Positions 1-8,867 of a DNA stretch of 64,000 bases are shown in pieces (position 1 is the stretch's first letter; each line of letters starts with the position of its first letter). The translations under genes and the position numbers were made by a program. The stretch is from Planctellipticum sp942493135. GTDB taxonomy: Bacteria; Planctomycetota; Planctomycetia; Planctomycetales; Planctomycetaceae. Location: assembly GCA_942493135.1 (NCBI GenBank), contig OW818684.1, positions 1,984,001 to 2,048,000 of the forward strand, read 5' to 3'. A model generated the notes under the pieces. That model ran no database searches, had not been told where the DNA came from, and saw nothing but the letters and a program-made list of their open reading frames with translations.

Positions 1-188
1 GCCATGGCGATGGCCATGTCGCTCTCGGAAACGGTGTCCATCGGGCTGCTGAGAATGGGGACATTGAGCCGGATGTTGCGGGTCAGCTGGGTGGCGACGT
101 CGACTTCCGACGGCATGAGCTCGCTGTAACCGGGCTCCAGCAGGACGTCATCGAAAGTCACTCCGCGATAGACGATGCGGTCTTCCAT
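1..188 (-). CDS. guaB: IMP dehydrogenase, N-terminal part (runs off the window)
   Basis: Only the first 62 codons are inside the window. They read MEDRIVYRGVTFDDVLLEP and later SSPMDTVSESDMAIAM, the N-terminal strand and early barrel segment of IMP dehydrogenase, the NAD-dependent oxidation of IMP to XMP that commits purine synthesis to GMP. The ATG at 186-188 is preceded by a GGGGAGA ribosome site 5 bases upstream (194-200). The rsmA gene ends 78 bases upstream on the same strand, so the two may be co-transcribed; a 7-bp dyad (213-232) lies between them. The CBS domains and catalytic cysteine are outside the window. Confidence 0.93.
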   Translation of the reverse strand, partial: MEDRIVYRGVTFDDVLLEPGYSELMPSEVDVATQLTRNIRLNVPILSSPMDTVSESDMAIAM

Positions 189-266
189 GTCAGTCTCCCC
201 AATGGACGCGTCCCCGGCGATGGCCCGCCGGGACTGCCCCCTGCTCCTCGAAACCCGATCGATCCG

Positions 267-1232
267 TCACTGTTCCACGGCGCCGTCGCCGTCGACTTCG
301 GCCGCAGGCGGCGACATTCCCGCGCTGGTTGCCAGCCGGTTGGCCAGCTCCACCAGCTGTGCGACCTGCAGTTGCTCGGCTCTGGCCTCCAGCGGAATGC
401 CGGCGGCCTGTACCATCGCGTCGATCTCAGCCCGCGTCCAGCGGTCTCGATGCATCCCGGCGAGCACTCCCGCCAGACGTTTGCGACGCTGCGTGAAGAT
501 CTCGCGCAGGAATGTGTGAAGAAACTCCCTGTCGACGATTTTCGCAGCCCGCTCCGGAGCCGGGTCGATCCGGACGATGGCGGAATCGACGTTCGGCCGG
601 GGCCAGAAGACGGAGGGAGGGAGCTTGCGGATCGTTTTGAGATTCGCCTGGGACTGCAGCCAGACGGTGAGGGCGCTGTAGTCGCTCGTGCCGGGCTTCG
701 CCGCCATCCGCACGGCCAGTTCCCACTGGACGGTCACAACCATCCGGCCCCAGGGGAGGCCGGTGGAGATCAGATTGGAGATGATCGGCGTGCCGACGTG
801 GTAGGGGAGATTGGCGACGAGCTTGACGACGGGCTCGGCGCCGGTGGCCGCCTTCACTTTGGTCAGAGCGGCGTCGAGCGCTTCCAGCACGGTGGGAGAG
901 AGGTGATTCTTGTTTTTGAGGGCGTCGCAGTTGAGGAGCGTGATATTCTCGTAGTGCGACGTGGCCTCGGACGCAAAGGCGTACATGTTGGGGTCGTATT
1001 CGACCGAGACGACGTGACCGGCGACGGCTCCCAGATAGCTGGTGAGGCTGCCGGTTCCCGCGCCGACTTCGAGGACGACATCGACCGGGCTGAGTTCGGC
1101 GTCACGAACGACCAGCTCGATCAGGTTGATATCAATGAGGAAGTTCTGTCCCAGATCGCCGCGCGGGTGCAACCCCTGCCTTTGGAACAAGGCTATCAGG
1201 TGCGATCGCGTCTGACGCTCGGCGTCTCTCAT
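267..1232 (-). CDS. rsmA: 16S rRNA (adenine(1518)-N(6)/adenine(1519)-N(6))-dimethyltransferase
   Basis: RsmA (KsgA) dimethylates two adjacent adenines in the 3' hairpin of 16S rRNA during 30S assembly. The 321-residue product has the expected N-terminal GQNFLID motif, the SAM-binding loop LEVGAGTGSLTSYL and the catalytic NLPYHV motif near the middle, followed by a helical C-terminal domain. The open frame extends upstream to 1508, but family length and the conserved N-terminus place the start at the ATG at 1230-1232. It is upstream of guaB on the same strand and divergent from the hydrolase-like gene at 1381. Confidence 0.93.
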   Translation of the reverse strand: MRDAERQTRSHLIALFQRQGLHPRGDLGQNFLIDINLIELVVRDAELSPVDVVLEVGAGTGSLTSYLGAVAGHVVSVEYDPNMYAFASEATSHYENITLLNCDALKNKNHLSPTVLEALDAALTKVKAATGAEPVVKLVANLPYHVGTPIISNLISTGLPWGRMVVTVQWELAVRMAAKPGTSDYSALTVWLQSQANLKTIRKLPPSVFWPRPNVDSAIVRIDPAPERAAKIVDREFLHTFLREIFTQRRKRLAGVLAGMHRDRWTRAEIDAMVQAAGIPLEARAEQLQVAQLVELANRLATSAGMSPPAAEVDGDGAVEQ

Positions 1233-1380
1233 TGAATTGGCAGGCAAACCCCGTGGAATGTTGAATCGAGAATTGTAGCCAGCCGGGATTCGCTTTGCGA
1301 ACGTGGCTGCGGGAAAATCGTCGATGGTTGATCGTCGATCGTTGATGGCAGGAAAAACTTGGCCGTGTGATTGGGGTGGC

Positions 1381-2118
1381 ATGGTTTGGCGACTGGTTGA
1401 GATTGAAGGGAAAACGGCGGATCTGTGGGAGCCGGTCGACCTGGCCGCGCCGGCGGGACGGGCGCTGGTGTTTCTGCACGGGTACGATTCGCTCACACTG
1501 TCCGGCAACGAAGCGTGGACGGCGGCGCTGGCCGAGCACCGGCTGCCGTGCCTGTGTCCTCACGGTCCAGGGTGCTGGTGGCTGGATCGGGTTTATTCCC
1601 CGTTCGATGAGGCCGTCTCGCCGCTGGCGTTTCTGCACGGACCGGTCCGGGAGTTTGCGACGCGGCGGTGGAATCTGCCGCCGCGGATGCTGGCGCTCGG
1701 CGGATACGAGATGGGGGGCCAGGGGGCGTTGCAGCTGGCGTATCGTCACGGCCGGGACTACCCGGTGGTCGCGGCGGTGTCACCGAAACTCGACCTGGAG
1801 ACCTGGTACGGTCATGGGCTGACGCTGGACGAGATTTTTGCGGACCGGGAAGCGGCCCGGCAGGCGGGGGCGGTGCTGCAACTCAATCCGCTGGACTGGC
1901 CGAAGTCGCAGTTTCTGGCAGCGGACCCGGCGGACCCCTATTGTTTTGACGCGACCGAGCGACTGGTCGGCAAGCTGGGGTCGAGCGGCGTCCCGTGCGA
2001 GCGAGAACTGAACATTTCGAATGGGGGCTTCGGCTGGGAGTATGCGAATCACCTGGCAGATCGGGTGGTGCGATTTGTCGCCGAGAGCCTCGAACGGGAA
2101 GCGCGGCGGCTGGTGTGA
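1381..2118 (+). CDS. Alpha/beta-hydrolase-fold protein, probable catalytically dead homologue
   Basis: The 245-residue protein has the esterase-type opening FLHGYDSLT (oxyanion loop) and an elbow LALGGYEMGGQGALQ. In active relatives the elbow is GxSxG; here the nucleophile position (residue 110) is Glu. Near the C-terminus NGGFGWEY (Phe217) sits where these enzymes normally carry the catalytic His. Both changes are directly visible, so a binding or regulatory role is inferred rather than hydrolysis. No signal peptide is evident. The start at 1381 was chosen because a GGGGTGG stretch precedes it and the fold begins there; an in-frame upstream start at 1303 is possible. It is divergent from rsmA. 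Confidence 0.72.
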   Translation: MVWRLVEIEGKTADLWEPVDLAAPAGRALVFLHGYDSLTLSGNEAWTAALAEHRLPCLCPHGPGCWWLDRVYSPFDEAVSPLAFLHGPVREFATRRWNLPPRMLALGGYEMGGQGALQLAYRHGRDYPVVAAVSPKLDLETWYGHGLTLDEIFADREAARQAGAVLQLNPLDWPKSQFLAADPADPYCFDATERLVGKLGSSGVPCERELNISNGGFGWEYANHLADRVVRFVAESLEREARRLV

Positions 2119-2673
2119 GGCGACCCGAGGCGTGCCAGCCTGACCGCGCTCCGGGACTTCTGTGTGACGACGCAAACATGAATGGCGGTTCCACAGATAC
2201 ATCCGAATCGTTGAGACGCAACAGAGTTGCAGCGATTTTACGCCTCGGATTACCGGCCGCTCATATCATTGCACTCAACGTCACGCTCTCTATTCAGGCT
2301 CGCGACTTGTGACTCAACTGCCAAGAGTTTTCAGTCGAAACCGAGTTGGGGCAGACAGGGACTCGGGGTTGCGTGCTCGAATGCGGATCCGACTGCGTGC
2401 CGAGCACATACAAACACTTATGTACTTGAGCATCCCCAAAAAACCTCGCGAATTTATTGAGACGAAAGATCGCGACGTGTTGACTTCGACCCGTTCCGGC
2501 GGTTGAATCTAAGTATCTATATTCATCATCTTTTCGCCCGGAATACCTCGGGTCTTCACATCGCCTCCGCCGCCTTGATGCGACGGTCAATCCGGTTTGA
2601 TCTGCGGACGCCGCCAGTGCGTCCCGGTTCTTGCATTCTGGTTCGTTCTTCTCTTTTTTATGACGAGGTCATC
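2119..2673. other. Intergenic region, no gene recognised
   Basis: This 555-base gap has no open frame that looks coding. The part from about 2320 to 2540 is noticeably more AT-rich than the surroundings, as expected for a promoter or leader of the DUF1559 gene. A weak promoter candidate is listed separately. Confidence 0.5.
2480..2508 (+). promoter_or_regulatory. Weak sigma-70-like promoter candidate for the DUF1559 gene
   Basis: TTGACT (2480-2485) is followed after 17 bases by TTGAAT (2503-2508). The -35 matches 5 of 6 consensus bases and the -10 matches 4 of 6. It would give a leader of about 160 bases. The match is modest and rests on sequence alone. Confidence 0.25.
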
Positions 2674-3663
2674 ATGAGTCTGCAACGTTCTCCCTGGAAG
2701 CTTCGCCGAGGTTTCACGCTGATCGAACTGCTGGTCGTGATCGCGATTATCGCGATCCTGATTGCGCTGCTGCTGCCGGCCGTGCAGCAGGCCCGCGAGG
2801 CTGCCCGCCGGACCCAGTGCAAGAACAATCTGAAGCAGATTGGCTTGGCGCTGCACAACTATCACGACACGTACAATCGGTTTCCGTCCGGGCAGGGGAA
2901 TCAGTCGCTGAATGCCGGTGGCGGCGAGCAGTGGGGGCATTCCCAGTGGGTTGCGCTGCTGCCGTATATCGATCAGGGGCCGATGTACAATCAGTGGAAT
3001 TTCAGCGTCAATGACGAAGGCTGGGTCGGAAATCGTCCGATTTACACCGGCAAGCGAATTCCGATGCTCTCCTGTCCGTCGTCCACGCTTCCGGATGGCG
3101 GCAACGGTTCGGTGGCTCCGGCCGCCCAGTACTTCGGGATTGCCGGCGCCGCTCCGATGACCGGATTCACCGCTGGAACTGCCGGTCGCGACTACTGGGA
3201 CAACACGGGCAACTGGGGAATGTCCGGCAACCAGGGAATGCTTGTCAATCGGTTCGGCAAGGGGATCCGCGATTGCACCGACGGCACCTCGAACACCATG
3301 ATCGAAGCCGAAATCAGCAACTACATTTACGATGCCATCGGAAACCGCGGGGATCGTCGCCCGGGTCGGAACTGGGGCTGGACCATGGGCGGATTGACCG
3401 GCTGGGACGGCTGGGCGCCGAACGTGTCCAACGTCACCATTCGTTACTCACCGAACGCCCGAGTGCTCGGCCAGAACGGCCTTGTCTGGTCCGCCTGGGA
3501 CGACGCTTCCGGGGCCAATACGCCGCTCTCCTCGTTTCACACCGGGGGCGTGCAGGTGCTCATGACCGATGGTACGGTCCGCTTCGTCAGCGACAACATC
3601 AACTTGCTGATCCTCAGTCAGCTGGCCTCGCGTGACGACGGACAGGTCATCGGCGAATTCTAA
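2674..3663 (+). CDS. DUF1559 domain protein with type IV prepilin-like N-terminus
   Basis: The 329-residue protein starts with a short basic leader and the prepilin motif RRGFTLIELLVVIAIIAI, followed by a hydrophobic helix and the DUF1559 hallmark AVQQAREAARRTQCKNN. DUF1559 proteins are multiplied in planctomycetes; by analogy with pseudopilins they are expected to be processed by a prepilin peptidase and exported, but their function is unknown. The C-terminal end has the usual family motif with FHTGGVQVLMTDGTVRF. The ATG at 2674 is preceded by GAGG (2664-2667). A strong intrinsic terminator follows directly, so it is probably a monocistronic or attenuated transcript ahead of the lipoprotein gene. 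Confidence 0.92.
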   Translation: MSLQRSPWKLRRGFTLIELLVVIAIIAILIALLLPAVQQAREAARRTQCKNNLKQIGLALHNYHDTYNRFPSGQGNQSLNAGGGEQWGHSQWVALLPYIDQGPMYNQWNFSVNDEGWVGNRPIYTGKRIPMLSCPSSTLPDGGNGSVAPAAQYFGIAGAAPMTGFTAGTAGRDYWDNTGNWGMSGNQGMLVNRFGKGIRDCTDGTSNTMIEAEISNYIYDAIGNRGDRRPGRNWGWTMGGLTGWDGWAPNVSNVTIRYSPNARVLGQNGLVWSAWDDASGANTPLSSFHTGGVQVLMTDGTVRFVSDNINLLILSQLASRDDGQVIGEF

Positions 3664-3689
3664 CCCAGAACTCGTCTGAGGCTTCTCGG

Positions 3690-3726
3690 CCTTGGGGGCC
3701 GCATTCTGCGGCTCCCAAGGTTTTTT
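3690..3726 (+). terminator. Rho-independent terminator after the DUF1559 gene
   Basis: A 13-bp stem (3690-3702 with 3708-3720, one G-T pair) closes a 5-base loop ATTCT and is followed at once by six T residues (3721-3726). This is a textbook intrinsic terminator, 26 bases after the stop codon. Confidence 0.88.
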
Positions 3727-3761
3727 CGTTCGTCTTCGTTTGTCTTCCAATGGAAACCACC

Positions 3762-4265
3762 ATGACTCGCTCCAAACGGCTTTTGAATGTTCAACTTCTG
3801 GCACTCGCCATTCTGGCTATCGTCGGGTGCGGGGGGCCCGTCGGCGACGGGTTCAAGGGCGAACGCGGGCAGGTCAGCGGCACCATTACGCTCGACGGTC
3901 AGCCTCTCGCCACTGGCTGCCAGGTGCTCTTCATGGCCGACGCCGGAGGCTACACCGCCGGGGGAGTCATTCAGGACGGCGGCAAATACACCCTCGTCTA
4001 CGCCGGGGGGAATGGACTGCCCGTCGGCGAGTATTCCGTTCAGATTGCGCCTCCGATCGTCAATACCGAGAACGCGGCGCCGGTCGACCCGAGTCAGATG
4101 GCCGGGCAGCTCAAGCTCAATCGAAAATCCGGAAAGGAAGCCAGCGAGGGCGGGCCGTTCCCGTCCCGCTACGGTTCAACGTCGACCAGCGGGCTGAAAT
4201 TCAAGGTCGTGGCAAATCAGAATACGGCGGACTTCAAGCTCGAAAAGGGCGATGCGAAGAAGTAG
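3762..4265 (+). CDS. Small secreted lipoprotein with transthyretin-like fold
   Basis: The 167-residue product begins MTRSKRLL, has a hydrophobic stretch and the lipobox LAIVGC, so it should be exported and lipidated. The mature part contains GQVSGTITLDGQPL and a GEYSVQI segment, the pattern of the carboxypeptidase-regulatory or transthyretin-like beta-sandwich lipoproteins that often follow DUF1559 genes in planctomycetes. Function is unknown. Start 3762 is favoured by GGAA 6 bases upstream; the in-frame ATG at 3750 is an alternative. It is separated from the DUF1559 gene by the terminator at 3690-3726, so it may have its own promoter or depend on read-through. Confidence 0.82.
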   Translation: MTRSKRLLNVQLLALAILAIVGCGGPVGDGFKGERGQVSGTITLDGQPLATGCQVLFMADAGGYTAGGVIQDGGKYTLVYAGGNGLPVGEYSVQIAPPIVNTENAAPVDPSQMAGQLKLNRKSGKEASEGGPFPSRYGSTSTSGLKFKVVANQNTADFKLEKGDAKK

Positions 4266-4308
4266 ACCGAGCGATCAGGCTGTCCGTACAGCAATTGCCG
4301 ATCGAGTC

Positions 4309-4344
4309 GAAGAGCCGCGTCCGGGTAGTCGGGCGCGGCTCTTC
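4309..4344. terminator. Hairpin between convergent genes, possible bidirectional terminator
   Basis: GAAGAGCCGCG (4309-4319) pairs with CGCGGCTCTTC (4334-4344), an 11-bp perfect stem, between the lipoprotein gene and the convergent SGNH hydrolase gene. There is no T tract on either side, so termination is inferred from position and stem strength only. Confidence 0.42.
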
Positions 4345-4369
4345 GCGTCGGTAGATCGTGTTCGAGCAG

Positions 4370-5491
4370 TTACCGGCCGGCGCTCTTCAGCACCGGCCCG
4401 ATGACCTTGTCAAACGCGTCGGCCTGGCGCAGGAAGCCCAGGTCGTTGGGGTGCGAGCTGTCGACGGCCCCGTCGCCGTCTTCGCCCAGCAGGTCGTCGC
4501 CGGGGATGTAGTAGAGATTCTTCGCACCGGCGGCGATCAGTTCGTCGTAGGCCTTCTTCAACGCCGCGTGGTTGCCGTCGTTCCGCTTCCCCTTGGACTC
4601 GTTGAGCCAGGCGTCGGTGTAGCGGCGGTCTTCAACCAGCACGATCGGCGTCTCGGGGCGGGCCTTGCGGAGCTGCTCAACCAGCGGCTTCGTTTTCGCG
4701 GCCGTTTCTTCGCCGCTCATGTTCGGGCAGCAGTCGATCACGTAGATTGCGGGATCGAGTTCGATGAGGAACTCGCCGACTTCGGGCTCCATCCGGCCGT
4801 TGCCCGAGAAGCCCAGATTGATGGCCGGGCGGTCGTAGCGCCGCTGCAGAATGGCAGTGTGAACCATGCCGGTCCGCGATGCGCAGGCGCCGTGAGTGAT
4901 CGACGTACCATAGTAGACGATCGGTTTCGCCCGCTCCGGCGGATAGGCGGGAGCCTTCTCCAGCAACGATGCCTGCGGCACTCCGATCTCGGCGGACGCG
5001 GTGCCGTTGTAGAGGGGCAGGTAGACCAGGTATTCGCGTTTGCCGGTGCGGAGGCCCTGCGCCAGAACGACTTCGTTGGTGACGGCTTTCGGCTGGCCGA
5101 CGGCGACCCAGCGCCACCGGCCCCGGTCGTCGCGGGCGTAGAGATCGACGCCGCTGACTCCGGTGGCGGCCATGTGGGGCATGGCGAGGTTCGAACTGGT
5201 GACGGTCCAGCGGGCGTGGATTTTCGGAGAGTCGGTGACGAACCGGACGCAGAGGCCCGCGGAGTGGCGGCTGAGATTCCAGACGGCGTCGCGGACTTTA
5301 CTTTCGGCTCGCGCGGGGAGGCGGTCGTAGGGGGCTTTGGTGTCGGTCCAGCCCTGCCCTTCGAGGCCGAGTTCTTTGACGTCCATCCAGCGGACGCCGT
5401 CGTCTTTGGGCTTGTCCTGGGCCGACAATTGGCTCAGGGCCGGACCGCAGAGGGCCAGGCAGCAGACACTCCAGAGCACGCCGATTTTCAT
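4370..5491 (-). CDS. Secreted SGNH/GDSL-family esterase with GxDLY N-terminal domain
   Basis: The 373-residue protein has a signal peptide (MKIGVLWSVCCLALCGPAL), then a beta-sandwich N-terminal domain containing GVSGVDLYARDD, the GxDLY signature, and a C-terminal SGNH hydrolase domain. The nucleophile block is YYGTSITHGA, later blocks are GFSGNG and SSHPNDLGF, where Asp/Ser-x-His supplies the catalytic dyad. Such proteins are predicted carbohydrate or lipid esterases acting outside the cytoplasm; the substrate is not evident. The open frame extends to 5725, but the signal peptide sets the start at 5491. The small membrane-protein gene ends 37 bases upstream, suggesting an operon. Confidence 0.86.
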   Translation of the reverse strand: MKIGVLWSVCCLALCGPALSQLSAQDKPKDDGVRWMDVKELGLEGQGWTDTKAPYDRLPARAESKVRDAVWNLSRHSAGLCVRFVTDSPKIHARWTVTSSNLAMPHMAATGVSGVDLYARDDRGRWRWVAVGQPKAVTNEVVLAQGLRTGKREYLVYLPLYNGTASAEIGVPQASLLEKAPAYPPERAKPIVYYGTSITHGACASRTGMVHTAILQRRYDRPAINLGFSGNGRMEPEVGEFLIELDPAIYVIDCCPNMSGEETAAKTKPLVEQLRKARPETPIVLVEDRRYTDAWLNESKGKRNDGNHAALKKAYDELIAAGAKNLYYIPGDDLLGEDGDGAVDSSHPNDLGFLRQADAFDKVIGPVLKSAGR

Positions 5492-5528
5492 AGAGACCTC
5501 GCAAAGGTAGTCGGAACGAGCGAAACAG

Positions 5529-5900
5529 TCATGGTGGGCCGGCCGCACGGCGGCGGACGGCGTCTTCGAGTTCCAAGAGCAGCGCCAGGCACTTCTGCCG
5601 TCGGAGCTGCTGCGCCTGCCGGCGGAAGACGGCGAAGTGCAGCAGGGCTGCCGCGCCGAGGACGCCGTAACACAGAGCGACCGCCCAGGGGAGGTGTCGC
5701 GCGATGCCGCTGCTGGTGAAGTCATAGACGAAGACGACGCTATCGTCGTTCGATCCGCTCATCGCCCAGGCGATCACCAGGGCAATCGTCGCCAGCAGGC
5801 AGGCGGTCAGAAATCGGGCGGACAGGTGCTCGCGCCGCGCCGCCCGGGCGATCGAGGCTTCGAGCTGATCGAGAAACGGCGAACTCTGGGGCGCGGACAT
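5529..5900 (-). CDS. Small membrane protein of unknown function
   Basis: The 123-residue product has a basic, helical N-terminus, two hydrophobic segments (about residues 30-46, LTACLLATIALVIAWAM, and 70-92, ending LLHFAVF) and a charged C-terminal helix rich in Arg, Gln and Leu that could form a coiled coil. No family is recognised. It lies between the sulfotransferase gene (27 bases upstream) and the SGNH hydrolase gene (37 bases downstream) on the same strand, so co-transcription is likely. Confidence 0.62.
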   Translation of the reverse strand: MSAPQSSPFLDQLEASIARAARREHLSARFLTACLLATIALVIAWAMSGSNDDSVVFVYDFTSSGIARHLPWAVALCYGVLGAAALLHFAVFRRQAQQLRRQKCLALLLELEDAVRRRAAGPP

Positions 5901-5927
5901 CGGGGCCGCCGTGGGGATTGCGGGAGG

Positions 5928-6923
5928 TCAGACTCCTGCAATCATCGCGCGGCTTTCACTGCGACGCAATGGGCTGGCGGCGATCTGCCAGTCTTCATCG
6001 CCATAGAACGCGTCGGCCGTCGAGCCGGTGATTCTCCGGATCCGCTCGACCTCCCCCTCCGTCAATCGCTGCTGCCAGACGTTGACATTGGCGGCGCTGT
6101 TGCGAACGACGTTGTGGATGGAGGTGGAAACTCCCGGAATGTGCGGCTCCTTCGAAGTTGAAGTCTGCCGCAGGAAGGCGTCGGTCCGAGAGGTATATGG
6201 CAGCCCGACTCGGTCGAACAGCCGCGGGAATTCTTCATCGGGTCGCCGCGAAACGTCTTCGTGGCGAAGGTAGATCCACTCGGGATGCCGACGGCGGAAT
6301 TCCAGAATCACCTTGTGGAGCAGCCGCCACAAGAAGGCCCCTTCGCCAATCAGGTCGTCGTGGCCCTGCTCTGACTGTTGCTCAATGGCTTCGCGTTCTT
6401 CGGGAAAGAATTCTTCGATGGCCTCGGGCTGTTCCAGCAGATTCTGAAAATCGAAGGTCCAGCCTTTCAACTGCAGGCTGGAAGCAAAGGCCGCGGGATG
6501 CCGGATCATGATCACCGGCTTCACGCCGAAATTCTCCGCCAGCCAGTCGGTGGAAAGAAGAGCGATCGGATCCTTCAGCACGATCTGACGGCATCGATCG
6601 CACAATCGCGTCCGCCGCCGTCTCGTCCGGAGCTTCCGAAGCGCAGTCCGGGGATGCAGCAGGTCGCTCCAGGCCAGTTTCGGGGAGTTCCAGCGGAAGG
6701 AGAGCAGGTCGTGAAACGCCTGGCGGTCGGGATGGTCCGGACCGCCGTTCAATCGCTGGTACCAGTATTGCATCCGCAACGATGTCAATTCACAGGGGTG
6801 AATGACATTGAACGGCTCATGGACATACGCGGTCTGCGGGGCGGTGGCCAGGACTTTGCCGACCCACGTAGTTCCCGACCTGTGCGATCCGGTTACCAGG
6901 ATTGTCTTCGCCGGCGCGTCCAT
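5928..6923 (-). CDS. Sulfotransferase family protein
   Basis: The 331-residue protein opens with TILVTGSHRSGTTWVGKVL, the P-loop-like 5'-phosphosulfate binding loop of PAPS-dependent sulfotransferases. IMIRHPAAFASSLQLKGW in the middle is the 3'-phosphate binding segment (RxPxxxxxS type). It should transfer sulfate from PAPS to a sugar, lipid or protein; the acceptor cannot be told. The frame is open to 7046, but the ATG at 6921-6923 gives the family-like N-terminus. Sulfotransferases are abundant in planctomycetes together with sulfatases, none of which is in this window. Confidence 0.86.
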   Translation of the reverse strand: MDAPAKTILVTGSHRSGTTWVGKVLATAPQTAYVHEPFNVIHPCELTSLRMQYWYQRLNGGPDHPDRQAFHDLLSFRWNSPKLAWSDLLHPRTALRKLRTRRRRTRLCDRCRQIVLKDPIALLSTDWLAENFGVKPVIMIRHPAAFASSLQLKGWTFDFQNLLEQPEAIEEFFPEEREAIEQQSEQGHDDLIGEGAFLWRLLHKVILEFRRRHPEWIYLRHEDVSRRPDEEFPRLFDRVGLPYTSRTDAFLRQTSTSKEPHIPGVSTSIHNVVRNSAANVNVWQQRLTEGEVERIRRITGSTADAFYGDEDWQIAASPLRRSESRAMIAGV

Positions 6924-7152
6924 GAGCCTGCTCCAGGTTGGTCCTGGCGCAGCATCGACGAACGCGCCTTGCGGACCGGACCGTAGCCGCGCAAAGCAAC
7001 AGGCAACTGAAAACCCAGATGCGGCGGCGGCCCTGATGAAGCGCAAGTCTGGGCATTGAGAGGAACTTTTCTTCCATCGGCTCCGGTTGAGCCCGGAATT
7101 CAGCCGAAAGCGTCACGGAATTCAGGGTCTGAGGGATTGCCCCGAATTCTCC

Positions 7153-7404
7153 TCACGCGGCCTCGGCTCTGTACGAAACCACCCACCACGCGATGAAGGC
7201 GACCTGAATCGCCCAGGGGATTGCAAAGTAGACTTTCTCCGGGAGGGGATCGAAGAACTGCAGGGCCAGCGGCGCGGCAAAGATCAACATCGCGAAGATC
7301 TTGACCGACAGATTCAGATCCTCGTTCATCACAAACCAGAACAGCGCGCACAAGCTGCCGATGATCAGCGCAACGAGGAAGACCACGTAGATGGCGAACA
7401 GCAT
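7153..7404 (-). CDS. Small three-helix membrane protein of unknown function
   Basis: The 83-residue product is almost entirely hydrophobic: MLFAIYVVFLVALIIGSL, then a segment around VKIFAMLIFAAPLALQFF, then IPWAIQVAFIAWWVVSY, ending in a short polar tail. Three membrane helices are likely. No family is recognised. It is 33 bases downstream of the secreted esterase gene on the same strand and could be its operon partner. Confidence 0.62.
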   Translation of the reverse strand: MLFAIYVVFLVALIIGSLCALFWFVMNEDLNLSVKIFAMLIFAAPLALQFFDPLPEKVYFAIPWAIQVAFIAWWVVSYRAEAA

Positions 7405-7437
7405 AACCCGGGATTCCTGTTCAGGTTCAGATCGGCG

Positions 7438-8643
7438 TTATTCCGGCAGTTCCAGAGTCATCGCGTTATTCGCTTCGCGCACGTCAAACGTAATCTGTCC
7501 GCGGGCGGTGCTGGCGACAACTTTGGCGTCCGCCACCGTCGGATGCGGGACGACGTCCCCCATCGTATAGACCGTTACCGAATTCAGCCCCTGGACCGGC
7601 CCACGGTTGGCGTCGATCTTGAAACTGCCGTTTCGCACCATGCCGAACGCAACGGGCTTCTCGGGCGCTTCGCGGGGCGTGAATCGGATCTGCCCCCACT
7701 TGATGGGCACGCCATTCACGGTAATCGTCCCCGTTACGGCGGCTCGCTTCACGTCGGCCAGAAATCCCGAGTTCCGCAGCCAGTCGTGCAGGCGCTCTTT
7801 CCACGTCGACAGTGCCGGGTCTCCCGGGGCCAGGCCGACGCCGTGCGGGCCGAACTGGTAAACGTGCATTTCGCCGGGGATTTTGTGTTTGCGCATGGCT
7901 GTATAAAATGAAAGGCTGTTTTCGACGGGAACGCCGGAATCCTCCGCCGTGTGGAACAGGAATGTCGGAGGCGTTCTCTCCGAGACCTGCTTGTCGCTCG
8001 ACATCAGTTCGGCCAGTTCCGGAGGGGCGTCTTTGCCGAGCAGGTTATTCCTGGAGCCGCCGTGTCCCCACGTTTCGCTCATCGTGATGACCGGGTAGCA
8101 GAGGACGGCGAAGTCGGGCCGCGTACTGAACCGCCGAACGGGATCGGGGCTGTCGACCAGAGCGTCGAGATGTTTGGTGGCCGCGGTCGAGGCCAGATGG
8201 CCGCCGGCCGAGAAGCCCATCACGCCGATTCGGTGCGGGGCGATTTCGTACTTCGCGGCGTTGGACCGGACATACTGCAGGGCGCGCTGGACGTCGTCCA
8301 TCGGGGCTGGATGGCGATAGCGCGGCGCCAGCCGGTACTTGAGGACAAAGGCCGAGACGCCGAAACTGTTGAACCAGCGGGCGACCTGGGCGCCTTCGTG
8401 ATCGACGGCCAGGGCGCCGTATCCGCCTCCCGGGCAGACGACGACTGCTGTGCCGCAAGCCTTGTCTTTCGGGGCCGGGTAATACCAGAGGAGCGGCTTG
8501 TCGGCGTCTTCGTTGCCGACCTTGCCGGGGGCTCCGTCCGGCCAGAGCAGAATCGTGGCGGGCTCTTCAGCAGCGGACAGATGTGAACAGGTGACTGCTC
8601 CCAGCAGGAGCAGATACGACCAGGCGCGAACGAGAGACGTCAT
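7438..8643 (-). CDS. Secreted alpha/beta-hydrolase (acetylxylan-esterase/BD-FAE type) with C-terminal transthyretin-like domain
   Basis: The 401-residue protein carries a signal peptide (LVRAWSYLLLLGAVTCSHL, then SAAEE). The hydrolase domain has the oxyanion motif CPGGGYGALA, the nucleophile elbow GVMGFSAGGHLAS, an acid region LFHTAEDSGVPV and the His motif FGPHGVGL, matching the BD-FAE group of acetylxylan and feruloyl esterases. From about residue 303 an extra domain begins (GTITVNGVPIKWGQIRF), the pattern of the small planctomycete transthyretin-like lipoproteins. The esterase would act outside the cytoplasm on acylated polysaccharides. The open frame reaches 8742, but the signal peptide sets the start at 8643. 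Confidence 0.87.
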   Translation of the reverse strand: MTSLVRAWSYLLLLGAVTCSHLSAAEEPATILLWPDGAPGKVGNEDADKPLLWYYPAPKDKACGTAVVVCPGGGYGALAVDHEGAQVARWFNSFGVSAFVLKYRLAPRYRHPAPMDDVQRALQYVRSNAAKYEIAPHRIGVMGFSAGGHLASTAATKHLDALVDSPDPVRRFSTRPDFAVLCYPVITMSETWGHGGSRNNLLGKDAPPELAELMSSDKQVSERTPPTFLFHTAEDSGVPVENSLSFYTAMRKHKIPGEMHVYQFGPHGVGLAPGDPALSTWKERLHDWLRNSGFLADVKRAAVTGTITVNGVPIKWGQIRFTPREAPEKPVAFGMVRNGSFKIDANRGPVQGLNSVTVYTMGDVVPHPTVADAKVVASTARGQITFDVREANNAMTLELPE

Positions 8644-8867
8644 GAGCAGGTGACTCCTGGTGATCGGCGGACGGGAAACCGGGCTTCCCGCAACCGGGGA
8701 CGGTTTCTCGCAGGATACCGCCGCCGGCCTGGCTTTGCACAACGTGATCCGTAGCGTTTCGACCGGTCAGCGGTTAACCTGCGTTAATCCCGCGACGGGG
8801 GTTGCGGTTCTCAGATTCCGAGAGGCGATGAGCCGCTCCGGCTAGACTCCCTCGGGTGACTATTCCC

